Positions 44,001 through 56,365 of a stretch of DNA of 64,000 nucleotides are shown here, piece after piece; position 1 is the first letter of the stretch, and each line of letters starts with the position of its first letter. The DNA is taken from the NCBI GenBank assembly GCA_003415625.1, contig PYIU01000003.1:3720001-3784000 (forward strand), in the 5' to 3' direction. This DNA is from Aquanectria penicillioides. Its lineage: Eukaryota > Ascomycota > Sordariomycetes > Hypocreales > Nectriaceae. Under the pieces are notes generated by a model that was not told the origin of the DNA, did not search any database, and was given only the letters and a program-made list of their open reading frames with translations. The translations under genes and the position numbers were made by a program.

Positions 44001-47000
44001 CATGCCATGCGTACTGGGGTCGGCGTGAAAATGTTGGTGATGGGTGATGATGATCATCTCAGGGTAGGGATGCGACGGATGTCACTGACAGCGGCGAGGG
44101 GGGTTGCCTCGAGGCGCGATCGCCAGGGCGCAGCACCGCATTCGTAGCAAGGCTCCTCCTACATGTACGAATGAATACATACGAAATGGTGGTTTCCCCC
44201 CCCCCCTGGCAACCCGGCTGGCGATCAGAGCCTCGTGCGCTGCAGGCCACGCCCGCAACACATGCTAGGAGCGAGCCTGGCTCGAAGCTGGCTCGAGTTG
44301 TCATGGCATCTGGGATGAGCCAAGGCGTGGCGCATTAGCAGCCCAGGCGACAGCCGCGACACAGCAATAGAAGAGTTGGGGGACAGACATGGATGTGCCC
44401 CGGAGGCGCGAGCGTGGGTGATGCGAGACATGCAGAGGAATTGGACAGGTGTGACGCAGAGCCGACTCGCGGCGACGGCAGAAACACAGAGGAGCATGGA
44501 AGAGCCTTGTTGCCTTGGGGTTGCAGGAGCTGCACGGCGGGAAGCCGGGAGGCACGGGTTTCGAGTTCAAAGGATCGTCGTTGCGGGAGACGACCGAAAC
44601 CCCCGAACGACCAATTTACCGCGCACAATGATGCCGGCGCAGGCTGATCTGATCTCGCGACGGGGAAGTCCATCGCCTGACCTGGGCGCGGATACGACGT
44701 AAACAGCGGTGGACGACGATGGGGGGCATGGATGCGACGGGCGTGACAGACCGGGAGGGCGACGAAAATTGGGGAACCTCAGCAGTATTGCCCCAACATG
44801 GCAGACATGGCAGACATGGGATACAATCCCGTCCCATCGAGGACGAGACGATGGACGAGGGGCCCAACGTCGGGTTTGGCGGAGCTTCGAGAATGGAGTG
44901 GGAGCCAGGTTTGTGTTCCTGGAGGCATGCGATGCGGAGTACAGACGGAGTGTGCGGGCAGGACATGGCTCATTGGGGGACCAGGCTTGGGGAGCGTTGA
45001 GTGATATTGTCTCTGAAGTTTCTCATTGTTCTGCCGGGAGTCTGTGAGCGCTGCCCCCGTCTGGAGCGCAGTCCGGTGATTGAGACATGATGATGACCTC
45101 ACTGGATGCAGGGCCCTCAACGGTCAACCAAGAGGAGGATTGCTGACGTAAAAAAAGGAAAGTTGGAACCAAACGTCGCCGGACAATGACAGGTGGTAGG
45201 GCACATTAGTTGCGATTGCGAAAAAGGAGATAACAGCAACAAAAGCGCAAGAGCCATGGTCTACTCGCTATGGCGCCGTCTTTCTTTAGCTTGAACCATG
45301 TTGCTGGCTGTCTCTTATTTTTCATGTCTCTTTTCCACGCTCCCCCCATCACATCATGATACCTACAATGCCTACAGGCCGGGTCACGTCCCTTGCAAGA
45401 ACGTGCTCTGATACCTGCGTACGGGCGTACCCACAGACGTTCGGCCAGGCACAACGCGCGCACGCGGTCATCCACATCTCATCCACATCCCATCCCACAC
45501 ACGACCCTCCCCAACCCCCGTCGGTTGTACATACATCAAAGCAGGCACTTTAAATTCGGAGGGGCGGCCTGTGCTGTACCTGGATGCTGGATGAGGGGGC
45601 AAGGGGAGGGGGACACACCACCTATCTACCCCCTGGTACGGCCGAGCCTCCGCTGCTCACCACAGTCCACAGTCCTGAGAAGCCCTCCACTCGTCCTCCA
45701 CTGCTTCGTGACCCCCCTCAAGGCCCAAGAGGGCCAGTGAGGACTCGTGGCCGCCCTCCTATTGGCAGTCTGACCGTTGCCCCTGCATCGTTCCTAGCCA
45801 CCTCTTGAGTCCTGTTGCACAATGTATATTTTTTTTTTATCTTTTGTTTTTGAGCGCAAGACTTCCACGAACCAACAGGTCACGGGCCACAACGAATTGG
45901 TAACGGATGGATGGGTGACGGGCAATGGAGATGTTGGATGGGCGATGCTCGGCCCCAAGGCTCGGTAGGCCAGAACGCCCAGGGTCACAAAAATGCCATT
46001 ACTAGTCATGTACCTTGCGTGCCCAGCCTCGGTTGGTTGACAGTCGCGGGAGAGAGTTGAGCAGGCAGATAATAATAAGTACGAAGTACTCCGTACATAC
46101 CTGGGCAACGCTTGGCCAACCCGTCTAGATGGTTGCTGTGCCATTCAATTCACTTGTGGCCTCACAGCGTTTCGGCTCAGCTTAGGCACCCAAGCGCGGT
46201 ACCCCAGGCCAGCCTATAATTGCCATGCCATTTTTTTTTTGTGTCCCGTCTTGTTCTTGTCGCTTGCATAGTCCATGTACGGGTTCCGGGGCTGGGGATT
46301 GAGGACGGGCCGTGATGGTGACCGTGTGTGTGGTGCCGAAGGAGCGAGCGAGGATAATGACGGCAACCTAAGAGAAGAGTTCCATTCCGGGTGACCTCAG
46401 GTTCAGGCAATCAACACGCCCACTCGGCGCCCGCGCCCACGTCCACCACTAACTAACCATGACCATTACCAAGCGAAAGCCTGTTTTTTCAGCGTTGGCG
46501 TCTGTGTGTACCTGGTCCCTTTTTTTTCCGTTCGTACTAGCGAGACAGAAACCTTGAAGGCGGGAAAAAAAAGCACAAAGAAAACTAGTCCCTCGTGTGA
46601 TCCAAACCCCGCTACCGCCATCGCCGCCGCCGCCGCAGCCCTCCGACGCCTCCGTTCCACTCTCCATCCAGACAGGAAAGCACGAGCACAGAGCACACTA
46701 AAGGTTGATGCTGGATACATAGTATATCCCTCGCGCGCGGGGTTGATAGCTGAAGGAAGCGGGATGGGGCCTTGGCGCGCATTGTTGCAAGTGTCGTATC
46801 GCAGCTCGAAGCTCAGAGGCTGTCGAGCGAGCGCCGCGGGATCTTTGTAAGGGATAGATGACCATTGTTTTGTTTCCCAGTCCATACATACTCCTTCTTC
46901 CTCCTGCGGCTACCCGGTTTGCTCGCGCGCCTACCTACATCTCAGTCTGCACCTAGGGATGCAACGCAAATTGCAACTCATGTACGTACGCACTTTGGGG

Positions 47001-47245
47001 ACAGCATTTCGTGCTAGGAAGACAGGCCCATCTCTCCCCAGGTGGTAGTCCGCAGGTGGCACTCCATTTTCACCACTTCGCACACACGTCTCCTCACCTG
47101 GAGGCTACTCTGCACCCCTGGCCGGCCACTGACCCTGGCCTGGTTTGCCCTCCCACCCCTGTCCAACCCGACCCTGGCCCCCTTTCTGGCCTTTTGTTCC
47201 TGGCAGGGCTCTGTTTTGGGGCCCTTTGTGGTAGGTAACATGAAT

Positions 47246-47275
47246 GTATGGATGGATGGATGGATGAATGAATGG
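47246..47275. repeat. ATGG/ATGA tetranucleotide repeat
   Basis: About seven tandem tetramers (ATGG, then ATGA variants) in non-coding sequence. Confidence 0.8.
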
Positions 47276-49265
47276 GTGTGTGGACGGATGAGCTGTATCC
47301 CGCTTGATGGGCAACGTATGCTAACATACCTTAGACGGAACGGGGGCCAACTAGGTAACCGGTATGTATCGATAGGAGAGTGATGGAAAGAAGGGGGGGA
47401 CTAGTAGAGAGTTGGTCCATTGTTGATAAGTAAGTCCTCGGACTGTTGAGCGAGCATCGTGGAACAGTGGGTTCAAAAAAGTTCTGCCCGATCACGTAGT
47501 GCCTGATTTTTACATGGCTTTGAAAATGGGATATGATGGGTTAAAACCCCCCCCCAAATCCGTTTACATATGACATATCCTAGCACAATTTCTTTGAAGT
47601 TTTCATGATTTATTGTATCTAGTGACACAAACGGGTTAGTTCGTCCTCTTCTATTATGGTTATCAATTGGGAGCAACTTGAGAGTGACAGGTACCTTTTC
47701 GATCCCACCGTAAGTACATTGCTACTTTTACTGTACTTACTTGCTGGGCCAGGGTGCGCACATGTGCACGAGTGAGTGGGGAGGGGAAGAGGCAGAGGCT
47801 GTTCTGTGTGCCCTTTGTCCTGTCCTAGTGCTTGGTTGTCCCCCTCCCCCTCCAGCCCAATGTCTCTAGTGAGTGGGTTCCATCACCCGCTATCAGTCAC
47901 GGCGTGACCACGGAGGGAAGAGGAGGTGGTGGGCGATGATAATGGTGACAATAATCATGGTGTTGGTCAACGGTCAGGAGTTCCAATTACACACGCACAT
48001 ACCTACCTGTAGTTAATTAAACAGAAAAGGCGCTATAACCATGTTTGACGTGCTCGCCTTTGTCCTATGCAATTTTTTTTCCTTTTTCACTGCAGCTTTT
48101 GTCCACCTGGGGCCTTGCAGCATGCAGCCATGTACAAGCTAAGGCAGAGCCAGCCGGGCCGCCATTTTCGGGTTGCAGGCCGGCCCAACTCCATTGTGAT
48201 AGTTCGAATGGGAGTGCATGCCGCCCACACGCCGGTCGCTGGTCGCATCCAGAACAGCACGGATAATTGTCATCAGGCAGCCCAGTTCCCAGCCCGGTTC
48301 GTCTCACCTCCATAGACGTCGCAGGAAGGAGACAGCAGATCCCGTTTGGAGATCCGTTTCACATCTCCTAGCAAAAGCCGGCAGTTGATGAGATAGGTCG
48401 GGCGTCCTCTTGCGACATGGGTGGTATTGGGTTGGGTTTCTCCGCATTTCAGTGTGTGCGTTGCGCGTCTCGTTGCGCTTTGCTCTGTTTTGCGTCGCTG
48501 GCCTCTTTTCATTCTCTTTGTCTGCATTTGCGTCTGTGTGCGTGTCTCTCTCTTTCTTCCCGTCGTCTTGTTCCGGCGACTCCTCGACGCATCCAACTCT
48601 GATATACCTCCCTTCCCTGCTGCAATCCTAAATCGGCATTGGACATCCTTGCTGCCCCCGGGAAACCCTCTGTATTCGGTGCTATTGCCTTGCCGTTCCG
48701 GAAAGTTGAGGGCATCGCATTTCCCACCCTCTCGCTGCGACGCTACCAAGCTATCGACTGACTGACTGACCGTCACTGCCGCTACTCTTCTGGCTCTCGT
48801 TTCTTGTCTCGCCGTCACAAACAGCTTCACACCCTCACTCAGCACTCACACACTCCTCATACTCGGTCCAATCCATTTCTTCATCCACCCATTCCATCTC
48901 GCGGCCCCCCCCACACATCACACATGGTCAGCGAGCGAGCTACTGGCCTCCAGCGCTAGCTCCTGTGTCCCTGCAGCCTTGGGCCTTGCCTCTAGGGCCT
49001 TGCCTTGTCTTGGGGCCTCTTTGGGCGCCCGCACTCCACCGACCGTCCCACGCGCCGTCTCTCCCTCCTGAAATCCGCGTCTCAGCCGTGCATAGATCAG
49101 TCCCCATCGCCATCCCTCCCTCTCACTCCCACTCCCACACGTCCCACACCTTTCTTACACACCTCCTCACACACACACACACTCCTCGCACACCTCGCAC
49201 ACCTCACACCCCTGGGCCTGCCCGCCGTCTCTGGACTGCTGCCCTGGTGTCCCTGACCCTTCCTT

Positions 49266-49345
49266 GTGCGTCTGCGTCTGCGTCTGCGTCTGCTTCTGCT
49301 TCTGCGTCTGCTTCTGCTTCTGCTGCTGCTTCTGCTGCTTCTGGG
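49266..49345. repeat. TCTGCG/TCTGCT hexamer and trimer repeat
   Basis: Tandem GCGTCT units pass into GCTTCT and GCTGCT units over about 80 bases, upstream of the RasGAP start. On the plus strand one frame would encode an Ala/Ser run and another an Arg/Leu run, which explains the spurious ORFs here. Confidence 0.85.
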
Positions 49346-50125
49346 TCCCGCAGACCCACGCTCCCGTCTCCTTCCAAACACGACCCAGCCTCCCCACCCA
49401 CCGGCCGCCGCTCGCTGGTCACTGTCCTCCACCCACTCAAACCTACTTTCGTAACTGCTCCTCCTACTTACCACTTACCACTCACCACTCACCACCACCA
49501 CCTCCACCTCCGTAACCTTCCCATCTCCAATCTCGCCGCCTCGTCTGCCGCTGTGCGATTCTCTGCCTCGAAGCCCCAGGAACGTTGCGCGACGCACATC
49601 ATCGCTCGATTGACCACCCACTTGGAGTTGATCTCACTTAACTGCTCTTGGGCTCTTTTTTTGGCCCTCGCCCTTGCGGCCAACACTCTCGCAATCGTGC
49701 GCCCCATCGCCGTCGCCGTCGTCTCGTCTCGCTTCCGCCTCGCTTCCCCGACCATCCATCTCGATCTCGACCACGACCTCACCGTTAACAATCTTCCCTG
49801 GCTCCGCTCGTAATCGTATCCACCGACTGCTATCTCTTTTGTCCGAGATAATCGCGCTGGTTTTTTCTTCTCGGACGCCCGCGATCGACTCACTGTCATT
49901 CAATCTGTCGACCGCCGCATCGCTTGACAACGCCCCTTTAGTTGTCGCCGCACCACCGCCTTCGCGCGACCGGATCCTGAGCCCTCGATTTGCTCTGCCA
50001 ACATCACTTGGCTAGTTGAGGTGCCTAGGCTCAACGTCGCTGCCATCAATAGGCGCTCGCTGAGCTTCCTAGGCACAAGACCCTGATCGTCTCTTGTGGT
50101 CGACCCCCCCCTCCACTGTACCATC

Positions 50126-52690
50126 ATGTCGGTCATGCTGCAGACTCCCTCACGAGCCTCCACTGCATCCTCGTCCTCCTTCCAGCCTCTGACTCGTCAG
50201 AACACCATGTCTTCCTACGATGGATCGCGCTCTGCGCGCCAGTCGAAGCGCTACTCCATGTCGGCCTTGTATATGTCTATCTCGGCTAATGAGGGTGATC
50301 TTCAAATCGAAGATGACCTTGCCAAAGGTGCGCTTCTATTTTAACGTACAAACTCCAAGTTTTCGAATGTGGCATTAACTTTGAAACAGCGCAAAAGATC
50401 CTACGTGATCTCAAGTCCAAGATCTCGTCTCAGTCCAAGAAGAACTTCGTTCTCGAAAAGGACGTGCGATACCTCGATTCGCGTATTGCTCTGCTGATCC
50501 AGAACCGCATGGCCCTGGAGGAGGTATTTTGCGCTGTTCCGTTTCCGAACGACCACTCGCTAACCAAGGTGACAGCAAAATGAAGTTGCCAGCCATCTTG
50601 AAGATGCTACCGAAATGGAACAGGGCCAGTTCCCCAACGATGACAAGACTCAGAAATATGGAAACCTACTTTTCCTTCTTCAGTCTGAGCCTAGACACAT
50701 TGCCCACCTGTGCAGACTCGTATCTATGGCTGAAATCGATTCGCTGCTGCAAACCGTCATGTTTACCATCTACGGAAACCAGTACGAGAGTCGAGAAGAA
50801 CACTTGCTCCTCACTATGTTTCAGGTACCGTATATAACCACAGGCTTGTGAGAAATGATGCTGACCATCTGTCCAGTCCGTTTTGACTTACCAGTTCGAT
50901 ACCACTCCTGACTACTCTTCCCTGCTCCGCGCCAACACCCCAGTTTCGCGAATGATGACCACATATACTCGCCGAGGCCCCGGTCAGAGCTTTCTCAAAT
51001 CTGTGCTTGCTGATAGAATCAACAACCTGATTGAGCTGAGGGACTTGGACCTGGAAATCAACCCTCTGAAGGTCTACGAGCGAATGATTGAACAGATTGA
51101 GGAGGACACCGGCCAGCTTCCCCCCCATCTGCCCAAGGGTATCACTGGCGAACAGGCGGCAGAGAACCCCCAGGTTCAAGCTATCATTGAGCCCCGCCTT
51201 ACCATGCTCACGGAAATCGCCAACGGATTCCTGACTACCATCATCGAAGGCCTTGAGGAGGCTCCCTACGGAATTCGATGGATCTGCAAGCAGATTAGGA
51301 GCTTGACAAAGCGCAAGTACCCTGACGCTAACGACCAGGTTATTTGTACATTGATCGGCGGTTTCTTCTTCCTCCGCTTCATCAACCCGGCCATTGTCAC
51401 CCCCAAGTCTTACATGCTTATTGACGGCACTCCCGCCGAGCGACCCCGACGAACCCTTACTTATATTGCCAAGATGCTTCAGAACCTGGCCAACAAGCCA
51501 TCCTACGCCAAGGAGCCGTACATGGCTAAGCTTCAGCCCTTTATTCACCAGAACAAAGATCGAATCAACAAGTTCATGCTTGACTTGTGTGAGGTTCAGG
51601 ACTTTTACGAGAGCCTGGAGATGGACAACTATGTTGCGCTGTCCAAGAAGGATCTCGAGCTCGACATCACTCTGAACGAAATTTACGCCATGCACGCGCT
51701 GATTGATAAACACCACAATGAACTGTGCAAAGATGAGAACTCCCACTTGGCCATTATCATTTCGGAGTTGGGCCCATCTCCTGCTCAGTTGCCTCGCAAA
51801 GAAAACAGGGTCATCAACCTTCCCCTGTTTAGTCGCTGGGAAACGGCCATTGATGACTTGACGGCTGCTTTGGATATCACCCAGGAGGAGGTGTACTTTA
51901 TGGAGGCCAAATCCATCTTCGTGCAAATCATGCGATCAATCCCCCCCACCAGCCATGTGGCAAGACGCCCTCTACGCCTGGAACGTATTGCGGATGCCGC
52001 TGCCACGAGCCGCAACGATGCTGTTATGGTTCGCAAGGGTATCCGAGCTATGGAGCTGCTCTCCCAGCTCCAGGAATTGCGTGTTATTGATAAGAGCGAC
52101 CAGTTTAGCCTCCTGCGAGACGAAGTGGAGCAGGAACTGCAGCATCTCGGCTCCTTGAAAGACGGCGTCATCGTTGAGACGTCGAAACTCGAGGAGGTGT
52201 ATAAGACTATCAGGGACCACAACACCTATCTGGTCGGACAGCTTGAGACCTACAAGAGCTATCTTCACAACGTGCGATCCCAGAGCGAAGGCACAAAGCG
52301 AAAACAGCAGAAGCAGCAAGTTCTTGGCCCCTACAAGTTTACTCATCAACAGCTCGAGAAGGAGGGAGTTATTCAAAAGAGCAACGTCCCAGACAACAGG
52401 AGGGCCAATATTTACTTCAACTTTACCAGCCCTCTGCCTGGTACTTTCGTTATTTCTCTGCATTACAAGGGTTTGTGCTCCACCAAGCTAGTTCCGCCGG
52501 CTCACAGTATGCTAACTTTTGACGCACAGGCCGAAACCGGGGTCTTCTCGAACTGGATCTGAAGCTGGATGATCTGCTCGAGATGCAGAAGGATAATCAG
52601 GATGACCTTGACCTAGAATACGTCCAGTTCAACGTGCCCAAGGTCCTGGCTCTGCTCAACAAGCGCTTCGCTAGGAAGAAGGGATGGTAG
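50126..52690 (+). CDS. gapA: Ras GTPase-activating protein, Gap1/GapA (Sar1) type with IQGAP-like C-terminus
   Basis: Five exons: 50126-50327, 50390-50523, 50576-50824, 50877-52470 and 52530-52690, about 779 residues, close to S. pombe Gap1 (766). It accelerates GTP hydrolysis by Ras and so limits Ras signalling in growth and polarity. The N-terminus is Ser-rich. A coiled-coil-like stretch ([18 protein letters not shown]) precedes the GAP domain. The likely arginine finger is R213 in [12 protein letters not shown], and the [16 protein letters not shown] block of RasGAP domains is intact. The C-terminal RasGAP_C/IQGAP-type region includes [16 protein letters not shown] and ends [12 protein letters not shown]. 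All introns are 52-62 nt with good donors. The last intron (52471-52529) is needed, because reading through it ends early at SNWI. Confidence 0.96.
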
Positions 52691-53775
52691 ATGATGTACG
52701 ACGGGGAATACCTTTCAGCAATCATTCATCTCGACGCATATTCATCCATGTACTACGATCACATCAAAGGGAGGGGCTCGGCGTTATGGACACTGATACC
52801 ACGGAAGATTCTGTTCTCTTCTCCCTTCTTTGGCCAGCATCAGAATAGCTGGCCCGGGGGGTTTTCGCCGTTGTTTCTTTTTCTAGGTTTCTCTATCGTT
52901 TGCTCTTTTCTCTTCTGACATGAGCGTCCTGTTTCATGTGCCTGGTTTGGTTGGTGGAGGTGGATTTATATACCGTGCGGTAATTTCTTTGTCTTTTTGT
53001 TGAGGGGGCGGTCTTCTGCTTCGGCTGGCCCGCGGTGGGAATTATATGCGGCGCTTTGATTATGTATGAATGCTGTGCTGATTGGTAGGTAGTTGGGCCT
53101 TATCCACGAGGGAATACGCGTCTTGGTCTGAACATGAGTAGTAGTGACGGTTCCAATGGGCGGATCTGGCTTTAGCTAGTCTCGAAACATGCTGTTAATG
53201 AGAAAGTATTGCAACGTTTCAAACCGCCGAGCTCTGACTGTGACGCCTTGATTGGGTATGTCGTACGTACCCAAAACAAAATGAAGAATTGCTGTGTTGG
53301 TGTCCCAGGCTACGAGCCGATTGGGCGATGGCGCCCATGTCCATGAGTTGGCAAATTGTCACAGATGGCATTTGCTTACGGCCGACTTTGGAACATGATT
53401 TGCCAGCGACCTTGTGGCCCAAATTTGTTAGGCAGAAGTAGGGATGAAATAAGCCACTGGACGGAAAGGGACCGACAACGATGTCTTGTGTCTCATTCGG
53501 TAACCGGCGCGACGCAAGCAGACATCATGACGAATATCGAACCAAAACATCCATCCATTTGCATTTGCTAATATAGGCATGTACAAAATAATACAGCTGC
53601 GTGGCCGTACAGATAACGACAGCGTGTGTCTCTATAAAAAAAAAAGAAAAACAATTCTATGATTCACACCCGTGATCTCATCAGTCCTAAGTCATTATTG
53701 CCACATCATGGCGCATTGTACACATGCACACAGTTTCAACCGAATCCGTGCACACACTCTCTCATCCCTCTCTAT
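52691..53775. other. Convergent intergenic region
   Basis: 3' flanks of the RasGAP (plus) and CorA-like (minus) genes. A/T-rich tracts and an A11 run near 53639 are present. No gene is seen. Confidence 0.6.
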
Positions 53776-56365
53776 CTATCCCCTTTCCATCCTTCCTAGA
53801 TCTACCCCTTCGTCGCTGGGCGACCCGTTGAAGCCCCAGGGCCACGTCCACCTCCCGCCTCGCCGCAACGGTACCCGCCGTTGGGACAACGCGGCCGTGG
53901 AGCGATTGTCTGGTATGTCGGGGTCTCGTGGGCCTCCGCGGAACAAACGCGCAATCCCTTTGGCCGGATACGACGCTGCGCCGCCGAGCTTCTTGACGAC
54001 GAGGCCGAATGAGCGCGTCTGGAGTAGTGATATGAGTAGCATAAACGGCACGCAGACGAGCACCATGGTGACGGCGAAGCGCCAGTCGGTCGCAGGGATG
54101 CTGAATTCTGTCATTCCGAAGACGGACTGAAAAGATGTCAGTTTTCTTTGAACGACGAGAAAAAAAAAAAAGGAGGGAAAACGGGTGGATAGGTCAACAT
54201 ACAGTAACAAACGTCAGGGGCAGAAATATCATGCTGATCATGGTCAAGATGCGGATATTGTCACCCTGTTCAATCGCCCTCCGGCTCTCCTTGATCGAGC
54301 TTCCGCTGAACAGCTGATCGCGGAGATTCTCAATTTCCTTACGCGTCCTCTCATTGCGCTTGAGCACCTCGCCCAGCTCGTGCACTACCTTCTCGAGCTC
54401 GCGGCGCAGACTGGCCATGTGTTCGCGGTAGGTGACGCCAGCCAGCGACTCGGGCTCGGGGTGTGGCCACAGGATTGGGTGTGTGCCGTTCCAGAACTCG
54501 TCTGTAAAGGTGTCAAAGTACGCAGACATCATGGCCTTGATGCCCGTGTTTACCACGGCGAGCGTGTTATACGCCCAAAAGTACCGTCGAATGTAGGTGA
54601 AGTGCTTATCCTCAAAGAGGAGCTTGTCGCGGACCTTTGGGTCAAACATGAACTCGGTCTGTAGACACGTTAGCGAGAACCCGTTGTGTTAGTGAGATAC
54701 TTCAATGACGTACCGGTGGAGTTATGAGCTTCGTCACTCGTTCGTGAAGATTCTGGTTACGCTTCCCAGCGTCTCTGTACTCTGCAATAAGGAGCTCTAG
54801 GAATGCGCATGGTCCGTTGAAGAGCTGCTTCGCCTGGAAGTCCTCGCTTCTCACTGTATGGGCGTTGTCCGGGAAGCTCTGAATACTGAGCAGATGCCAC
54901 GGCCCAAAGGTGTCAAACAAGAATCCCTCTCGCACGCGCTCCCGTCGAGGCCGCATGCGAACAGGCTTGGTCGGATCACCACCTAGTGACAAGGCAAGGA
55001 TTGAACCACACTCGGCGATGTCAACGTGATCGCCGATGCGCTGGTCCGAAGGTCTCTTGTCAAAGCGCTGCCACGATGCCGGAGTGAGGTTTGGTCCAAC
55101 GACGGTGTAGTACTTGAAGACGAAGAAGAAGGACCGTTGCCGAATATGGGCAGCAGAATGTCCCGGGAAGCGGCGGATGCTCGTGGGTACGTCCACAGGG
55201 AGAACTGCTGGCGACGATGAGGAGTACGGAGAAGAGGAGAACGCAGAAGGGATCCTCTCAAAGGCACGATGCATGAACGCGCGGGTGCGGCCGCGATTGG
55301 GAGCGTCGGTGAGAAGGTGAGAGAGTAGCTCAGACATGTCAAAGTGAGGAGACATGGTGAGATGAAGAGCAGCCAAGATGAGGGGTGTAGGCTCCTGAAC
55401 AATACTGAGAGGGATGTTAGTACTTGAAGTCTTGGTGTGAGGCTATAGTACAAGAGGCGACATGAAAGCAGGAAATGGCGAACCATAACAGCGAGGGGAT
55501 GGAACTGAGGACAAGGAGAAGGTGTCACTTACGTTATCCGTCCAACCGATTGATTATCGAGGTTGACATTGTTGATATAATCCCACACTGTCGGCGCATC
55601 GACGATGATGGGGGGGTTGTCATACGGTCCATCGCCCGTGTACTTGACCTCGGTTGGCCCGTCAAAGTCGACGTCGACGTCGTCGTTCAGCTTGACCGGC
55701 AGTGTATCGCGGCCAACTTCGTAAACCTCAAACGTCGACTGGACGTAGCCCTCGCGCTCATAGGCCGCAAAGTCTCGGAACGGGATTGAGAGGTCAATGT
55801 CCGCACGACGCTTGATGACATCGTCGAGCAGCGCTTCCATTTCTGGCTCGAAGTCGGAGTCGCGCAGGTGGCGCATCAACACATCGTCGGCCCACTCCAT
55901 CGGTGTAAGTGGACGTCGGATGGGGATGAAGGTCTCATCTTCCATTGGCCGGCCGGTGGTGGTCAGGACAGACGTCTGGTCGAGGAGGGGGATGAAGGGC
56001 ACGTCGTCGTCGTTTGAGAAGACAGCGCTCTTGCCTCCCGGCGAGTTGGTCACGGGCCGGAGCTCCGGGGTCAGCGACGGCCGCTCAATTGTGGTCTCGA
56101 GGGTCGAAGCACGAGGCCGGCGACGCATGGAGATGCCGAGAGGCGCCGCATTGCCAGTGTCGGAGCCGAACGTCAAGGCTCTCAGGGGCGGCGTGAAGGG
56201 CTCCTGGATGGTGATGACGCTCCGGGGCTGGCTGTCAGTGCGACGCAGGCTGCCGAGGCCGTCGTGCAGGCTGCGTAGGGTGCGGGCATATTGCTCGTGA
56301 TAGATCTCAGTTGCCCGTATAAGATCCTCCATGGTTCGTTGCGTGGGCTGAGTTGTTGCAGTCAT
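53776..56365 (-). CDS. CorA-like membrane protein (MIT superfamily) with long cytosolic N-terminus
   Basis: Four exons: 55533-56365, 54714-55404, 54203-54658 and 53776-54126, about 776 residues. The two closely spaced C-terminal membrane helices are ILTMISMIFLPLTFVTSVFG (about 645-664) and FAVTMVLVCVPFMLLISLL (about 677-695). A long helical stretch with RRELEKVVHELGEVLKRNER leads into the first, as in CorA. The hallmark Gly-Met-Asn after helix 1 is replaced by Gly-Met-Thr (G664-M665-T666). The N-terminal about 450 residues are Pro/Asp-rich then globular. Fungal CorA-like proteins of this shape are common and mostly uncharacterised; magnesium transport should not be assumed. The start at 56365 is the first ATG (MTATTQPTQ). 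The tail beyond helix 2 is basic and disordered. Confidence 0.85.

Larger units (their letters stand above)
41003..50125. other. 9.1 kb gene-poor region and leader of the RasGAP gene
   Basis: 41.0-43.4 kb is AT-richer with only small ORFs; a minus-strand frame at 43000-43290 reads membrane-like (PWPIICFLFPTLMGA) but has no ATG or partner exon. 43.4-47.4 kb is GC-richer with many short C/G runs and palindromic TACGGAGTA or CCTACC motifs. 47246-47275 is an ATGG tetramer tract. 48.4-50.1 kb is CT-rich with CA (49170-49190) and GCGTCT/GCTTCT hexamers (49266-49345), read as promoter and 5' leader of the gene at 50126. Large ORFs there (for example 48965-49813) are translated repeats. I find no supported gene. 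Confidence 0.5.

Noticed and set aside
48965..49813. 282-codon ORF rich in Ala, Ser, His and Thr
   Set aside because: It spans CA and hexamer repeats; other frames and the minus strand are equally open, so it is composition and not a gene.
50814..51926. 370-codon open frame antisense to the RasGAP gene
   Set aside because: It is the complement of strongly biased coding sequence; the plus strand has intact RasGAP motifs and introns, and the antisense product has no recognisable domain.
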